55,144 bases of DNA from Reticulitermes lucifugus (lineage: Eukaryota; Arthropoda; Insecta; Blattodea; Rhinotermitidae). A model generated the notes under the pieces. The model made no database searches and was not told the DNA's origin. It saw only the letters and a list, made by a program, of their open reading frames with translations. The stretch covers positions 39,064-94,207 of the forward strand of contig JAKCWW010000079.1 in the NCBI GenBank assembly GCA_026260175.1, in the 5' to 3' direction. Positions 26,561-37,606 of the stretch are shown in pieces (position 1 is the first letter of the stretch; every line of letters starts with the position of its first letter). The translations under genes were made by a program, and so were the position numbers.

Positions 26561-26953
26561 CACTCCTTCCCTTTGTAGCTTCTCCTCATGCCCGCAAACT
26601 CACATCCCTTGCTGCCCATGTTCCCTGACCACACCATCTAGCTGCAGACGTGATAATTACGACCAACCACTTTCGCTCAGTTTCATGCCCCTAAACTATA
26701 TAAATGAGAAAGTGAGTGTCCTCCAAACTGCGTTCCACACACCACTTTTGGGTCTTGTGAAATGTTCCATGGAAAAAAGGAAACTCTTAATACATATTAT
26801 CCTGTAAGTACTCGTATAATGCAGCTTTCACGTTATTTTACAAAATACACACAAATTCCATCTAAACTGGGTCAGTTTATGTCCCCCACACATTTTGTGA
26901 TTGAGTCTATGCATGTAGAATCTGTTATCACTGAGATCAGTCTATCGGCTAAT
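26561..26953. other. No recognisable gene
   Basis: Moderately C-rich at first, then AT-rich. Nothing was identified. Confidence 0.45.
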
Positions 26954-27048
26954 CTATATATACAGGGTATACACAAAAGAATGGTGCGGTTTCAATGGTG
27001 AATAAAGGGAAACCGCACCATTCTTTTGTGTATACCCTGTATATATTA
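26954..27048. mobile_element. Perfect 38-bp inverted repeat, MITE-like
   Basis: Arms at 26956-26993 and 27009-27046 are exact reverse complements, separated by a 15-bp loop. The arms run from tatatacagggtatacac through to gcggtttc. The TATA...CAGGGT border and TA flanks fit a Tc1/mariner-type non-autonomous element with TA target duplication. At about 91 bp it is too small to code. A perfect hairpin implies a recent insertion or arm-to-arm conversion. A hairpin RNA precursor is an alternative. Confidence 0.7.
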
Positions 27049-28699
27049 TATTTATTATATATATCAACTGTGAGTTCTTTACAAACACGAATACCCAGCA
27101 TCCGTGTATTCCTCATACTTCTAATTAGTAATTACCACCACAGACAACGCCTCTGTTTTTTGGTTTCTGGAAGGGGCAATATGAATTGCCTTTCTTAACT
27201 AATCCAGTGAGAGCATGTGTGTGTGTGTCTCACACAGCATCCAGCTAATGCTTATCCTTACCAGTTTATGTACAGTAAACGTATCCTGAATACGATAATG
27301 ATTTCACTTCCTTACAGCTTCAGACTGAGGATGTTGGCTGATTCGTAACGTCGGAGGCGGGGATAAATGAACATACACGTTTTTACCATTAAGTGTGAGG
27401 CGTGTAGGTAAACGAAAATAATTACTTCTCGATCTCACCATTCTCTTATTTGCCTGCCTTCACTTCTTTTTCGTTATATTCTTCCGCTTATAACATGTAT
27501 AAACCCCGCTGTAAAATCTATCCCTTCCTTTATCATTTCTGGATTGCTCTGTAATTTCCAAGGCGAATATAACAAATCTAAGTATTCGTCTTGAGATAAA
27601 ACCAGTTCTCTGTTTTATGCATAAATGTAATTTTATTTCAATAATCCAATCTTGACGTAACCTTATCTGGAAGTGTAAAATTTTATTTTTGCTTGGCGGC
27701 CTGCCTTTTGCGACGTTGTTAGCTTAACAATATTTCACATTTCATGTAATGCGGTTTCACGTAAACTCATATTACTAATCAGAACAGACCCTGCAGCTGA
27801 AGATCAGCTCCTTCAAAGTTGTCATGAATAGTAGTGGCTAATGCAAAGCATGAAGCTTCTCGTTATGTAATTCCCATTTTGTTTTTCTTAGGACATTCTT
27901 CGTAATTCTGAATTTCATACATGTTCAACAATAAATGGCCAATTATTTAAAGACGGTTCAAAGTATAAATGCTTACCTATTTATGACAGAAATCTTTTCA
28001 AATGGGATTTTAACAAGAGTAAGTTCAGCCAAAGCTCCTTTTCTACTTCTCTTCTACTCCACTTCCTCCATCTTCTCATCATTGTCCTCCTTCTCCTCCG
28101 TATTACTTATTCAAACTGTGTCTTCCAAAGGGAATAATTTCATAGTTTCAATGTTTAGCATGAAAAGTGAACCCATAGTGTGAGATGAAATTATAAAATT
28201 AATATTTGAAGACAGAATACTAAGCACTGTTCACGCTCAAATGTAAATTGAGTAATGGAGGAAAGAGGACAGAGACTTTTAAGTTACAAAGGACACTTGT
28301 TAAGTTATCGTAGTCAAACTAAGGAGGTAGAATGGACTGAATTTGCACTTGGATAGCAGAAGGAAGGACATAAGTGTAGAAATTTAGTAGAGTAACGTCT
28401 TGGAAGATGATTACTTGTAGGAGGAGAAGGATTTGCATGAATAGGTTATTCATATTAGAAAACAATTTGTGATGAAGAAATTGAACTGGCGGACGATAAA
28501 ACTCAAGAGCGGGCTTCGGTAATAGCGCGTACTACGTTCAGAGAGGTAAAATGTTTAAATTATAGTCATAACCACACACCAAATTTATACACCTTAACAG
28601 TGTATTTTATTATGAAAGAACATCTTTACTAAAATAATATTCCTAAAATCTTCCATGGACGTAGCATTGCAATCATAAACATAAAGTGTAAATTAAAAC
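27049..28699. other. No recognisable gene
   Basis: Contains a small (TA)n patch at 27038-27062, a (GT)n patch near 27217, and a degenerate hairpin motif CTGAGGATG...GTAACGTCGG at 27326-27355. Nothing coding was recognised. Confidence 0.5.
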
Positions 28700-28839
28700 G
28701 ATGCAAAAATACACAGCGTGGTGTGTGGTGCCACGCAAACAGAGATATTCTACATACCGTATGAGCGCAAAGGACTTTCTACATTAGGATCGACGCAGAA
28801 AACAAATGTGGGATACTTAGAATTTCACAGCTACATCAG

Positions 28840-28981
28840 TCGATGGAATTGGAAAAGATTTGCTTCAAATGACCCGGGTCACAGTTGTTGCGCAAGGTGC
28901 CGCTAGATGCTACTACTTTCGGAAATGGCTGCCCCAACAAATAAGAGTTGCTCTATTCTGCAGTTCACAATGGTGGGGTAA
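28840..28981 (+). pseudogene. Possible 5' end of a transposon ORF (MAAP...K....LQF start)
   Basis: A 19-codon frame beginning ATGGCTGCCCC at 28925 reads MAAPTNKSCSILQFTMVG and then stops. Eight of the first 14 residues fit MAAPQQKAFCVLQF, which I recall as the start of DUF4817-type proteins encoded by insect transposons, and the leader gctactactttcggaa also looks familiar. Only the first codons are recognisable. This is a weak, memory-based call. Confidence 0.3.
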
Positions 28982-30177
28982 GTAACACTTGTGCAAGAGT
29001 ATTACGCACACAAGTACACACAAAGTACTTGAAAATAAACAACAAAGCCAGCGGAAGATCCTTAGAAGGAGAAAAATGTTTTTTTATCAGAAGAGATATA
29101 AGTCACGCCATTTAATAAAGCCCAATATAGTATTCAAATATTTATTTTATTCCCACATTGTAGTATTCATTAAAATATCCTGATTTTAAAAATTATGATA
29201 CACTCTTACGGAAGCAAATACTCATATATAGGCTGATTTAATTGAACAATACAAAGTTTTTATAACATTTAAAAAAATTGCATCAGATATCGAATAGGAC
29301 AAATGTCAAACCAACCGGAAGAAACAAACCGTGAGACAAGCCCTAATTAAAGTCAACTAAATAACACAGGATTTTAAAAGACTGCAAAAATGGCGTCTAG
29401 TATCATGTAACAAAGTATTTAAAATAATGCTATGTACGCGTGACCAAAGAATTCCAGAAAAATCCGAAAGGTTTCAAATTGTAACACTGAAACTAACAAA
29501 GATGAAACTGACAAGTATTACGTACATTTACACATCTTGAAGCTGAAGTAATAGAAGCTGTAAGCCTTAAACAAAGACCATGTTCTGTGGTTGGGTGAAA
29601 TTAACTAATTGCTTGGTTTGCAAATGTATGTGCATGAATTACAGAGGCCCGCACCCCTGGCTGCTAGGTGGTTCGACACAGTCGCCGAATATATTAACAG
29701 TGTCAAAATGTATTTATTGAACTGAGTCTGGGAGCAATGCTGCAGAGATTATTTCAGTAAAAGACTGTGGACAAGAAAGACAAATCCAATTCTCTCCCTC
29801 CGACCCCTTATCTGTCTCTTCTCTTTTCTTCGTCCTTTCCCCAATCCGCACAGTCAGGCCCGTGGGGTGTTAAATAATAAGGTAGCTAGGGATGTAGATG
29901 ACATGTAGACAATGGCTTTAGGAGGTTTTGGAATGGATGGACGACTGCGCGCCTTAGTGAGCAGGGTGCGATGCCTTTGATACAAAAAGGAATTAAGCGA
30001 CAGTCGTCAAGTTGACCTCTGCTTGCCTCCTTTTCTTCTCGGAGGTTAGACGTGGAAGGCCGATTACACCGCCTTATAACAGCACAGTTTGAATAAAGTG
30101 GCTACCGACTAGAGTGATAACAATAGTAGCAGTTATGATGGTAATAATCATGACGATGCTAACAAGTAATAAAAAGC
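28982..30177. other. No recognisable gene
   Basis: AT-rich with a short CT-rich patch at 29790-29850. Nothing was identified. Confidence 0.5.
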
Positions 30178-30206
30178 AATAATAATAATAATAATAATAA
30201 TAATAG
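30178..30206. repeat. (AAT)n microsatellite
   Basis: About nine uninterrupted aat triplets. Confidence 0.95.
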
Positions 30207-30515
30207 AAATAATTGTAATCATAACAATGTTAAAACAACGAGGGCGAAGGTAGGAAAATTCTAGAAGAATAGGTTGTAAAGTTACCAAATATATGAAACC
30301 GGCCCTAAAGCAGGAAGAATTATTTTAACGATTGACTGATCGTTCAAGATTTGCGATGACAGCAATAAACAGGATAACTGATTTCGCACACCATGTTGAA
30401 GATAGTAAGTAGGTACTAAACCGATCCCAGGGAAATTAGAATGTGACATGAAAATGAGTAAACTACCTCAAAATGCAACGAATTACTTAAAACAACTGCC
30501 CAGATAGATTTATAA

Positions 30516-30516
30516 A

Positions 30517-30561
<45 letters not shown>

Positions 30562-30582
30562 TACTACTGCTGCTGCTGCTAC
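30516..30582. repeat. (ACT)n/(TGC)n triplet repeat
   Basis: About seventeen act/cta triplets with one interruption, followed by tgc triplets. The poly-Val open run on the minus strand across it is a by-product. Confidence 0.95.
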
Positions 30583-30979
30583 CAATAAATTGCTGCTGAT
30601 GCCACTACCGATAACTTTGTGGTCAAGTGGGTAGCAACCCTGCTTTCTGTGTGTGTTGGGGAGTTTGCTGCTATAAATTTCGCTAAGAACGGGGGCTACC
30701 CTAAGGCTTTTCATTGTCTTCCTCAGTCCCACGAAACACAATGACTGCCTGGTAGTCTAATTAAGCCACGATTGCTTCCATACACATTCGTTTGTAGTTC
30801 GTTGTTGACAAACTGTCTCACCACTGGATACTATAGCGGGCGAGCTGCTGACAGCATCTTTAAATAAGCCATAAGTAAATAAAGGATGGCTGATTGTACA
30901 GTATTTAATATTGCGTGTTTTTGATACAGTTATGTCCGAGCTTGTTGGGTGCTAATCGTGCCAAGTTTGAGATACTTAC
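30583..30979. other. No recognisable gene
   Basis: Nothing identified. Confidence 0.45.
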
Positions 30980-31255
30980 GGTGGTGACTATGAAGACGAC
31001 TGTCTTGTGGGATTTAACTCACTGTAGTGTGGTAGGAAGTTAACCGAGTTTTTGGAGGATAGAATAAACGTACAGACGCAGGCAAGAGGTTCAGCCGGAC
31101 TTTGAGGCATCTCATCTCGGAAAACATTCATCTTGAGGACTCTAGACTTCCAGGACTTTAAGCATCTATCTGAACGAGGTTAGTCACCCTGAAGATGGAG
31201 GCAGTACGTTTCGCCGGATCGACAGAACATTTAATCACTACATGATGTTGAAACC
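30980..31255 (+). mobile_element. Decayed retroelement 3' sequence with hairpin motif
   Basis: The frame from 30983 reads VTMKTTVLWDLTHCSVV, which resembles a conceptual translation (MKxxVFWDVTPCSLVE) seen repeatedly in insect genomes in transcribed repeats. Downstream, CACCCTGAAGATGGAGGCAG (31186 onward) begins a decayed copy of the hairpin motif; the closing arm reads CGCCG where another copy has CTCCG. Two different repeat pieces may abut here. No intact ORF remains. Confidence 0.5.
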
Positions 31256-31299
31256 AAAAATAGGATCATTGTTTTAATTTTTAAAGAATATGTCAGTAG

Positions 31300-31440
31300 C
31301 TCATTCTACACGTTCTAGTTTTAGGTGCATTTGTCTCGGAATAACCTGGCTCGCAGGCGTGGTTTGAAGCTGAGAACTCTCCAATGTGAAGCAGGAATGG
31401 TACGTACTCGACCGGAATGTTCGGAGGTCTAATAATAACA
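31300..31440 (-). mobile_element. tRNA-derived SINE, degenerate
   Basis: On the minus strand, GGTCGAGTACGTACC is followed by GGAGAGTTCTCAGCTTCAAA, which is similar in layout to the head of the SINE at 51.49 kb (GGTCAGC...GGAGAGTTCCGGGTTC). It continues GACAAATGCACC...CTAGAACGTGTAGAATGAGC, which looks like a SINE body. No tail or target duplication was seen. Confidence 0.4.
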
Positions 31441-32507
31441 TGACAATGACAGCTACTTGGAAAAGGAGCAGCCATCGGTAATCACAATATCATACAAAAA
31501 TTGCGGCTAATATAACAATGTGAATGTCGAAGAGAACAATAAAAGACAATACAAGTAAAGCAATAATAAGCTTATTTAATATATCCGTTGTAATGATCAT
31601 TGTATAGCAGAAACAAAGGATGAGTAATGTCAATTTGCATGAATAATTACACTGTATTTTGTGGAGATATAATAAAATAGCAAACAAATATCGTAATTAA
31701 CGATTGAACGAAGCGCTGTTGTAGTCCACCAAGGGAAAAATTGGGGGGCCTACATAACAATCATTTCCAATTTTATTTTCAGGGGAGACGGGATAAATAG
31801 TTGATATAGAAATTAGGCTTCTGACTGTATGACCAGGACTGGGGTTCGATACCAGGCAGAAAAATATGTCTCCCTCTGCATGGTCCAGAGCGGTCCCGTG
31901 GCTCAAAAGCCTCCTATGTTGCAGGTAGGGGGCTCTTTGCGCGACTGTAGAGCAGTCAAGGACGTGAAGATCTTTACTGTTCTCCCCCTAGTGGCGATGT
32001 CAATCGCGAGCTGATCTCTACGTCTATTGACCTGTAGGTTTTTATGTCATGATTGGTAAATTACGCGCACGAAAAATTCAACTCTGCATTTCTTATATGC
32101 GGCGACTGCTGTACCTAGTAGCCTAATTTCAGCTTATATATGCTTTTCTCTGTAGTCACAGGTTAGCGCTAGAGTGCTTAATAAAGGCTTCTTAAATGTG
32201 AATCGTCGCTCCAAAATCAGAAATAAGAAGTGTTTCATTATTAGTGATAGCAGCTAGCTGGAACCTTATATAGACAGGGAGTGGGGGAAGAGAATTACTC
32301 GCAGAAAACGTTTAGTGTCACAGTGTCAACCACAAATACTACATGGACTGGCCTTGTAACTGGGACACTGTTCTTTCAGTTTTTAGGACAGCCCATATGG
32401 GATATGTGGTGGACAAAGGGACACTGGAACAGATTTCTTTAAGAGTACTTCGATTTTCCCCTATCAGAATCATTCCAACATTGCTCCATTGTCATATTTA
32501 ACTCAAC
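31441..32507. other. No gene; possible SINE relic at 31826-32010
   Basis: The stretch gcttctgactgtatgaccag followed by GGGGTTCGATACCAG resembles the second half of a tRNA-like head with a good B box, but no A box was located. The rest shows nothing. Confidence 0.4.
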
Positions 32508-32760
32508 TACTGCCGAACTAGGGGGCGCGCGGTGGCGCAGTTGGTTGAGGCACTACGCTACAAACCGGAACGTCGCGGGTTNNNNNNNNNNNNNNNNNNN
32601 NNNNNNNNNNNNNNNNNNNNNNNNNNNNNNNNNNNNNNNNNNNNNNNNNNNNNNNNNNNNNNNNNNNNNNNNNNNNNNNNNNNNNNGCTTCAACCTCCTG
32701 GACCCCTCAGGGCCTGTCTAGGCCTGTAATGGGGTTGCTTTACCTTTACTGCCGAACTAG
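32508..32760 (+). mobile_element. tRNA-derived SINE with 14-bp target duplications and an assembly gap
   Basis: The head GGGGCGCGCGGTGGCGCAGT at 32522 contains a clear A box (TGGCGCAGTTGG), and the start of the B box (GCGGGTT) is reached at the gap. After 105 N the tail reads cctcagggcctgtctaggcc and ends ggggttgctttacct. An exact 14-bp direct repeat tactgccgaactag flanks it at 32508-32521 and 32747-32760. The head matches the last 60 bases of the window at 55085-55144 with very few differences, so the family is present at least twice. The perfect target duplication indicates a fairly young insertion. Confidence 0.92.
32582..32686. other. Assembly gap (105 N)
   Basis: A run of 105 unknown bases inside the SINE, starting right after gtcgcgggtt. 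Confidence 0.99.
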
Positions 32761-33028
32761 AAGTGGTATTTCGGTTAAAAGTAAAACTGAGTGTGGTAGT
32801 GTCTCACCTCGCTTTGAAAGCTTGGGGGTTTAGCGACAGAGACATGAAACTGAACACTTATCTACTTATAGTGCCGACGTTAAGAGTGATTGGGGCTATA
32901 TCTGCTCCTCCATACTTCTCCATAGGGTGCTGCTTGTATTCTGGGATAAAGTTACTTATTTATTTTTTATTTAACGATGCTTTCTGTAACTCAGATTACA
33001 CAGCGTCAAATGACAGGATGACTTAAGC

Positions 33029-33130
33029 GGCCTTGGCACAATCGGAGACACTATCCTGGCATTCACCTTCGGGCTGTGATGATATCCACAGTAAACCTCA
33101 GCCAATATGGTGAAATACCGAGTTTCAAAT
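33029..33130 (+). mobile_element. Degenerate tRNA-derived SINE head
   Basis: GCGGCCTTGGCACAATCGG is A-box-like. It is followed by CCTGGCATTCACCTTCGGGC and GTGATGATATCC in the B-box position, in the layout of a tRNA-derived SINE. It is highly decayed and has no tail. Confidence 0.4.
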
Positions 33131-33417
33131 GACCACTTTCAGAATAAAATCAGAAGAACTGCCGTTTGAACAAATTGACCTTTAGGTAGTCCTTACTGTA
33201 TAGGTATTAATAAATAATTTATTTGTGTTGTTATTGACGTTGCGGGTTGCTATGAGCAGTCTTAAACCAAACGTTTGTCACACAGACGTTTTTGGTAATT
33301 TATACGCACTTTGTGTAATAATTAAGAAAAAGAAAACAATGTTTGATGACATGCAATTCTCTACTTATAAATAAATGACATTATTCCGGATTTAAATGGG
33401 AATAAGAAAGGCGAGGG

Positions 33418-33629
33418 TTTTGTGGCATACTCGTACGCTTTGTACACTTTTGAACGCCACTGCTTGCATGTTTTGTCGCATATTTTTACGCTTTGTACAC
33501 TTTTGCACGCCACTGCTTACATGTTTTGTCGCATACTCGTACGCTTTGTACACATTTGCACGCCACTGCTTGCGTGTTTTGTCGCATACTCTTACGCTTT
33601 GTACACTTTTGCACGCCACTGCTTGCATG
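33418..33629. repeat. 53-bp minisatellite, four units
   Basis: Exactly four units of 53 bp (starts 33418, 33471, 33524, 33577) follow each other without length change. Each begins ttttgtcgcata or a close variant and ends gcttgcatg or gcttgcgtg. The units differ at a handful of positions. The consensus has no stop codon in any of six frames, so open runs exist on both strands (33392-33763 minus, 123 codons; several plus-strand ones). Because 53 is not a multiple of three, each frame cycles through all phases. I treat the ORFs as products of the repeat. Confidence 0.95.
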
Positions 33630-34197
33630 TTCATGTTTAGGGCATATTCATACGCGTTCAGTTTATAACGCAACTTACATTTTGAATTTTGACTGTTACT
33701 ACCTTTCCTTCGGTCAGCGAACCTCATGCATTGTATTCCTGGTTTTCCATAACTGCTGATCATTTATACATGTTTTACATCATGTCGTTCCGTACTAGAA
33801 TGTAGCCTTAATTTGTCAATCTTGGAAACACTCATAATTTTTGTTGTGAGTGCGGATAATTAGCTGTTAAATCTTAAATCTGAAATTTCATGTCGCTCGT
33901 TGACAAGGCATCCGAAATATATTTTTGTTGGGCAGTCGACCACGACATGAATTGGACACGTCATATAGTGTGCATCAGTTGTTTAAGACGTCTTGCATGC
34001 TGGACTGATGGGTTTCGTCAAAAGGTGTTTGTTATGCCCGTGATATGGAGACAGCTCATTTTTGTGTTAATTGTATTTTATTCTGTTTTACTGCAAACTA
34101 TAAAAGTACGGAAAAATACCAACTTTACAAGCAGCTAGTTGACAGAATGAACATTATAAAGTAACAGGATTGCCGTAGAAGGGATGCAAAATATAAT
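33630..34197. other. No recognisable gene
   Basis: A short open run at 33890-34138 (+) is unrecognised. It could be the upstream part of the pseudogene that follows, but no motif supports this. Confidence 0.4.
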
Positions 34198-34850
34198 GGC
34201 GAAGCTCAACAAGGTTTACGGACGGCAAATCAATAAGTTGTTGATCCATTATTTGAACCGTCTAGTTCATCGACAGTGCCTCGCTTAATATCTCAAGCAG
34301 ACGTGAGTGGGGCTGTCCATCATCAGAATTTGTCAGAAAATCAATCTGAACTTTTGGCGTCTGTACCGAAGTATTGGTATTTACAGGCGCAAAGATATCT
34401 TTGCGCCGCAAGCGCCAAGCAGACATTTAGGTTTTCTTCTAAGGAAGCAGTGTAGTACAAAGAACTGGTGTGCGTTCTTTCATGGAAGCCCTTAGACAAA
34501 ATCACTACCCAAATATATAACGCTTACTTATCCATTCATCTTAGCTCTTTGTGAAATCTGTGTTGCTCCATAATGGAAAAAAGGCAACTTTTCAGATTGA
34601 ACAACACATTAGTGTTAGACGAAGGAATTATACGACAATAGGCACGTTATTCTAAGCATGTAAAATTTGATAATATTCTTGGCATATCTGTGACAGTGAT
34701 CGCATTTACTTTTGTTTGTACCTGGTGTATAAGAAATTGTGATCTTTCATCTGTTAAGGGGATAACTAAGCACGGTAAAGGAGTTTATCAAAGACAATTA
34801 TGATAATTTCGGCAAGGATAGCGCCTAGGGTAAACGTATGTTACCAGCAA
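34198..34850 (+). pseudogene. Decayed N-terminal/middle part of the same unnamed protein family as 600-1320
   Basis: One frame reads GEAQQGLRTANQ, stop, VVDPLFEPSSSSTVPRLIS, QADVSGAVHHQNLSENQSEL, LASVPKYWYLQ and later FSSKEAV. Further on, HYPNI, stop, RLLIHSS and SVLLHNGKKA appear, then HICD and FVCTWCI. From memory, these match in order the family's blocks PRLISQADVSGLVQDLNLSK, QSELLASRLKGWNLL, FSKEDDLVYC, YDPTEWRLFIDSSK, AVLLHNGNK, WHICGDLKV and FLCEWDSR. Stops and frameshifts are frequent, so it is dead. This covers the portion before WDSR, whereas the 0.6-kb relic covers mainly WDSR to the C terminus; the two overlap only around GDLK. Molecular function is not known to me. Confidence 0.75.
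34386..34407. repeat. Perfect 22-bp palindrome
   Basis: The palindrome runs from ggcgcaaagat to atctttgcgcc and lies inside the pseudogene. It probably arose by local mutation or microhomology repair. Confidence 0.95.
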
Positions 34851-37071
34851 ACACTTAGCATAGAGAGAAATATTTTTTTCTTCCCCACTATTTATTAAAG
34901 TTTGCAAAATAGGAGTATATATTAAATCTTTAGGCCTACACGAGTGTAGGTTTCTCTAAGTGAAACAATGATTACCGAGGATACGCGAGGCAGAATAAAA
35001 GGGAGTGACTGTGTGAACGCAAATGGGAGAAATCATGAGACCGTGCCTTTGATGAAACATTAAATGAAGTTGATTTTCTTACAGGGTATTGAAAAGAGGG
35101 AGCAACATTTCTTCGGGACATTCAAATAAAAAAATTAAGAGTTACTCTTTGACGATTCTTTACAAGCTACAAAAGTCATGTAGAAAATGTCATTAATGCT
35201 AATTTTATTACATTACATGCCACCGTTTTCCAAAGAAATATGGAAGGTATTAATCAGTAAGCATATGAAACTCTTTCGTCAAGAAATGGAAAATATAGAA
35301 GAGATATCCAGAAAATGGGAGCTCCCGGATATTAATTGACTGCGGCTTGACATTGCTAGGTCAGGCCCTGAACAGAAATACAAGCGAAAATCATAAACAG
35401 CTATACGTTACGTTCATTAAATATGGAATTATACTTCTATAACTTTATTGCGGTTTTAATTATTCCAGAATTAACTTTCGATTTTCTCAAAGTATTTGAG
35501 TGATAGTCAAAATGTGAGGTCGTTTTCAAAATCAGAGTTACAGATTCTTGTAAAGTCCAACCATCTCATACCAGTTTTACCATAGTTAATTGTGTTATCC
35601 ATTATAATTTTTGCAACATTTTTAGAAGTAAGGAAGTTGTATTTATGTTTCGATAAAGTCAGAATGAAATGTGGACTGTGAGATTGGAATGTGCCGTGTG
35701 GGGATATGGAATGCTAATGTATGACACCAAGTGGCATGTCATATTTTCCTGTAAACCATTTCATTCATACGAACATTTCCTTCTCAAGTGGTAAATTTGC
35801 GTATGTTCATTACTGAGCCTGGCCCACAGAACAGAAAGCAAACAATTGTGTGTCCTGGTGTAAGGCCCGGCTTCAATTTCAGGTAACTGTTTCCACTGAA
35901 GTAATTTCGCAGAAGCCAAATAAGTATGTCAGTCTATGTTAATAGCAAAGTTATTAGATTAAGAGCAAGATTTTGCAAAAATATATTGTAGCTTCTTATT
36001 TTTAAGTTCTCCTCTCTGACGGGAGTTTAAAATCATGTAATCAACCAACCAAACAAGTAACTAAAACTACTGTTAAGTAAGCCTAAAGACTGAACTGCGT
36101 TGATGCGACGTCTGGTCGTTGGACACGATCCCGAGCCATTCACACAGCTTAGCCGCACAAAACACACGCCAGTGTTATCTTCTCCGATCTTTTCAAAGTT
36201 CTTCCCTGCGAAAGTCCTGTACGATTTTCTTACCCTTATATCATAGTACGTTACCAACCAACAGTATCCTAGCATGCATTATCCAATCAGAAGAAGGTGC
36301 GAAATGACACATGCACCAATATTGTGACATTATATATTTAACATAGCTGATAGATGAGAAAAGTCTGAAATCCTGAAGCGTGACAACTTCGTTACTTGAT
36401 ATAGTGCCTTTGGAGAAATACACAATAATTGTCGTGGGTTCGTGGCATCGACTGCTTTGTCTACAAAATGTGTTTTCAAAGGTCAGTTACCGGTCTACTT
36501 CAGAATGAAAACAGTTTTACGATTTTCCCAACTAAGTGGAATCCATTTGTGCGAGTGGAAGTGATTTGCTGTCTGGGTTTGAACAGAAAGAATATCGTTT
36601 ATATAAACTCCCAATACGGAAATGTACTTTACATAAGGCCTCTGAAATCCATCAGGTATTATAATATCATAACTAAATACTAAACTACGCACAAGAAATT
36701 GGATGACCTTGCGTCCTGTGAATATAACCCATTATTTGATATTTGATTACTCAATTTGACGTTTATAGGTTGGTTGATTGATTGATTTTTTTGTTACTTA
36801 CTGAGATTATATAACAAATTGATGAATGTTGTCACGGTTATGTATTGAGACGGGGGCTGACCGGTCAACACCTCTGCTCACCACCACCATTCAAGAAAAT
36901 TCTTCAAAGTACTGACCCCTTCTCCAGCCCATTAGTAACGTATCACCCCTGGACAGTTTGGCACACTCGGGAATGTGTATGGGTTGTGTGGGGAAAATAC
37001 CCAACTTGAGGCTCGACTGTGACCCTGTTCCTTGCAAGGTTTCTCGGTTCTTCTGAACGAGTGGCGTAATG
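34851..37071. other. AT-rich sequence without recognisable genes
   Basis: Overlapping short open runs occur on both strands around 36033-36692, with no motif. No terminal repeats were identified. Confidence 0.5.
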
Positions 37072-37109
<38 letters not shown>

Positions 37110-37110
37110 G
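37072..37110. repeat. (CA)n(TA)n compound microsatellite
   Basis: acacacacacacatac is followed by a TA run and then six G. Confidence 0.97.
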
Positions 37111-37574
37111 GGGGGTGCTTCGTCCACAATTCCTTACATTACCTTAAATAATTCTTTTACCATCCCACTAAACGTATAATAACCTGCCGTTTAATATAAC
37201 ATCTTTGAATAAACTACCAAATAAAGAGCAGTGTTTTCTGGGATTTGATGCCATGTAGCCTAGAAGAGGTGTACTACCGATTGTTATGCCGCATCAGAGA
37301 TCACAGCAGTTTGCATAGTCGACGCTGAGAAAACTCAAATATCACTGAACAGAAGAAGATGTTTGTCGTCATCTTTAGCATTATTTAATAAAATCTCATT
37401 TTTCTTTTACATGATCACATTATACTCTTCCACTCAAAGCGGGCTCTTCATGTTATCGTATTTAATTATTTCTCATTAACGAAGCTGTCAGTAGCTCAGG
37501 TTATGACACTTTGCGTCTTCTTCGTCCTTAATTTCCTATTATTGTTATTACTATTCTTATTCTCCTTCGTCCCC
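37111..37574. other. No recognisable gene
   Basis: Nothing is certain. GTCAGTAGCTCAGGTTATGA at 37487 weakly resembles an A box, with no B box following. Confidence 0.4.

Positions 37575-37606
<32 letters not shown>
37575..37606. repeat. (AAT)n microsatellite
   Basis: About ten uninterrupted ata/aat triplets. Confidence 0.95.

Noticed and set aside
30487..30741. ORF with poly-Val stretch
   Set aside because: Produced by the triplet repeat.
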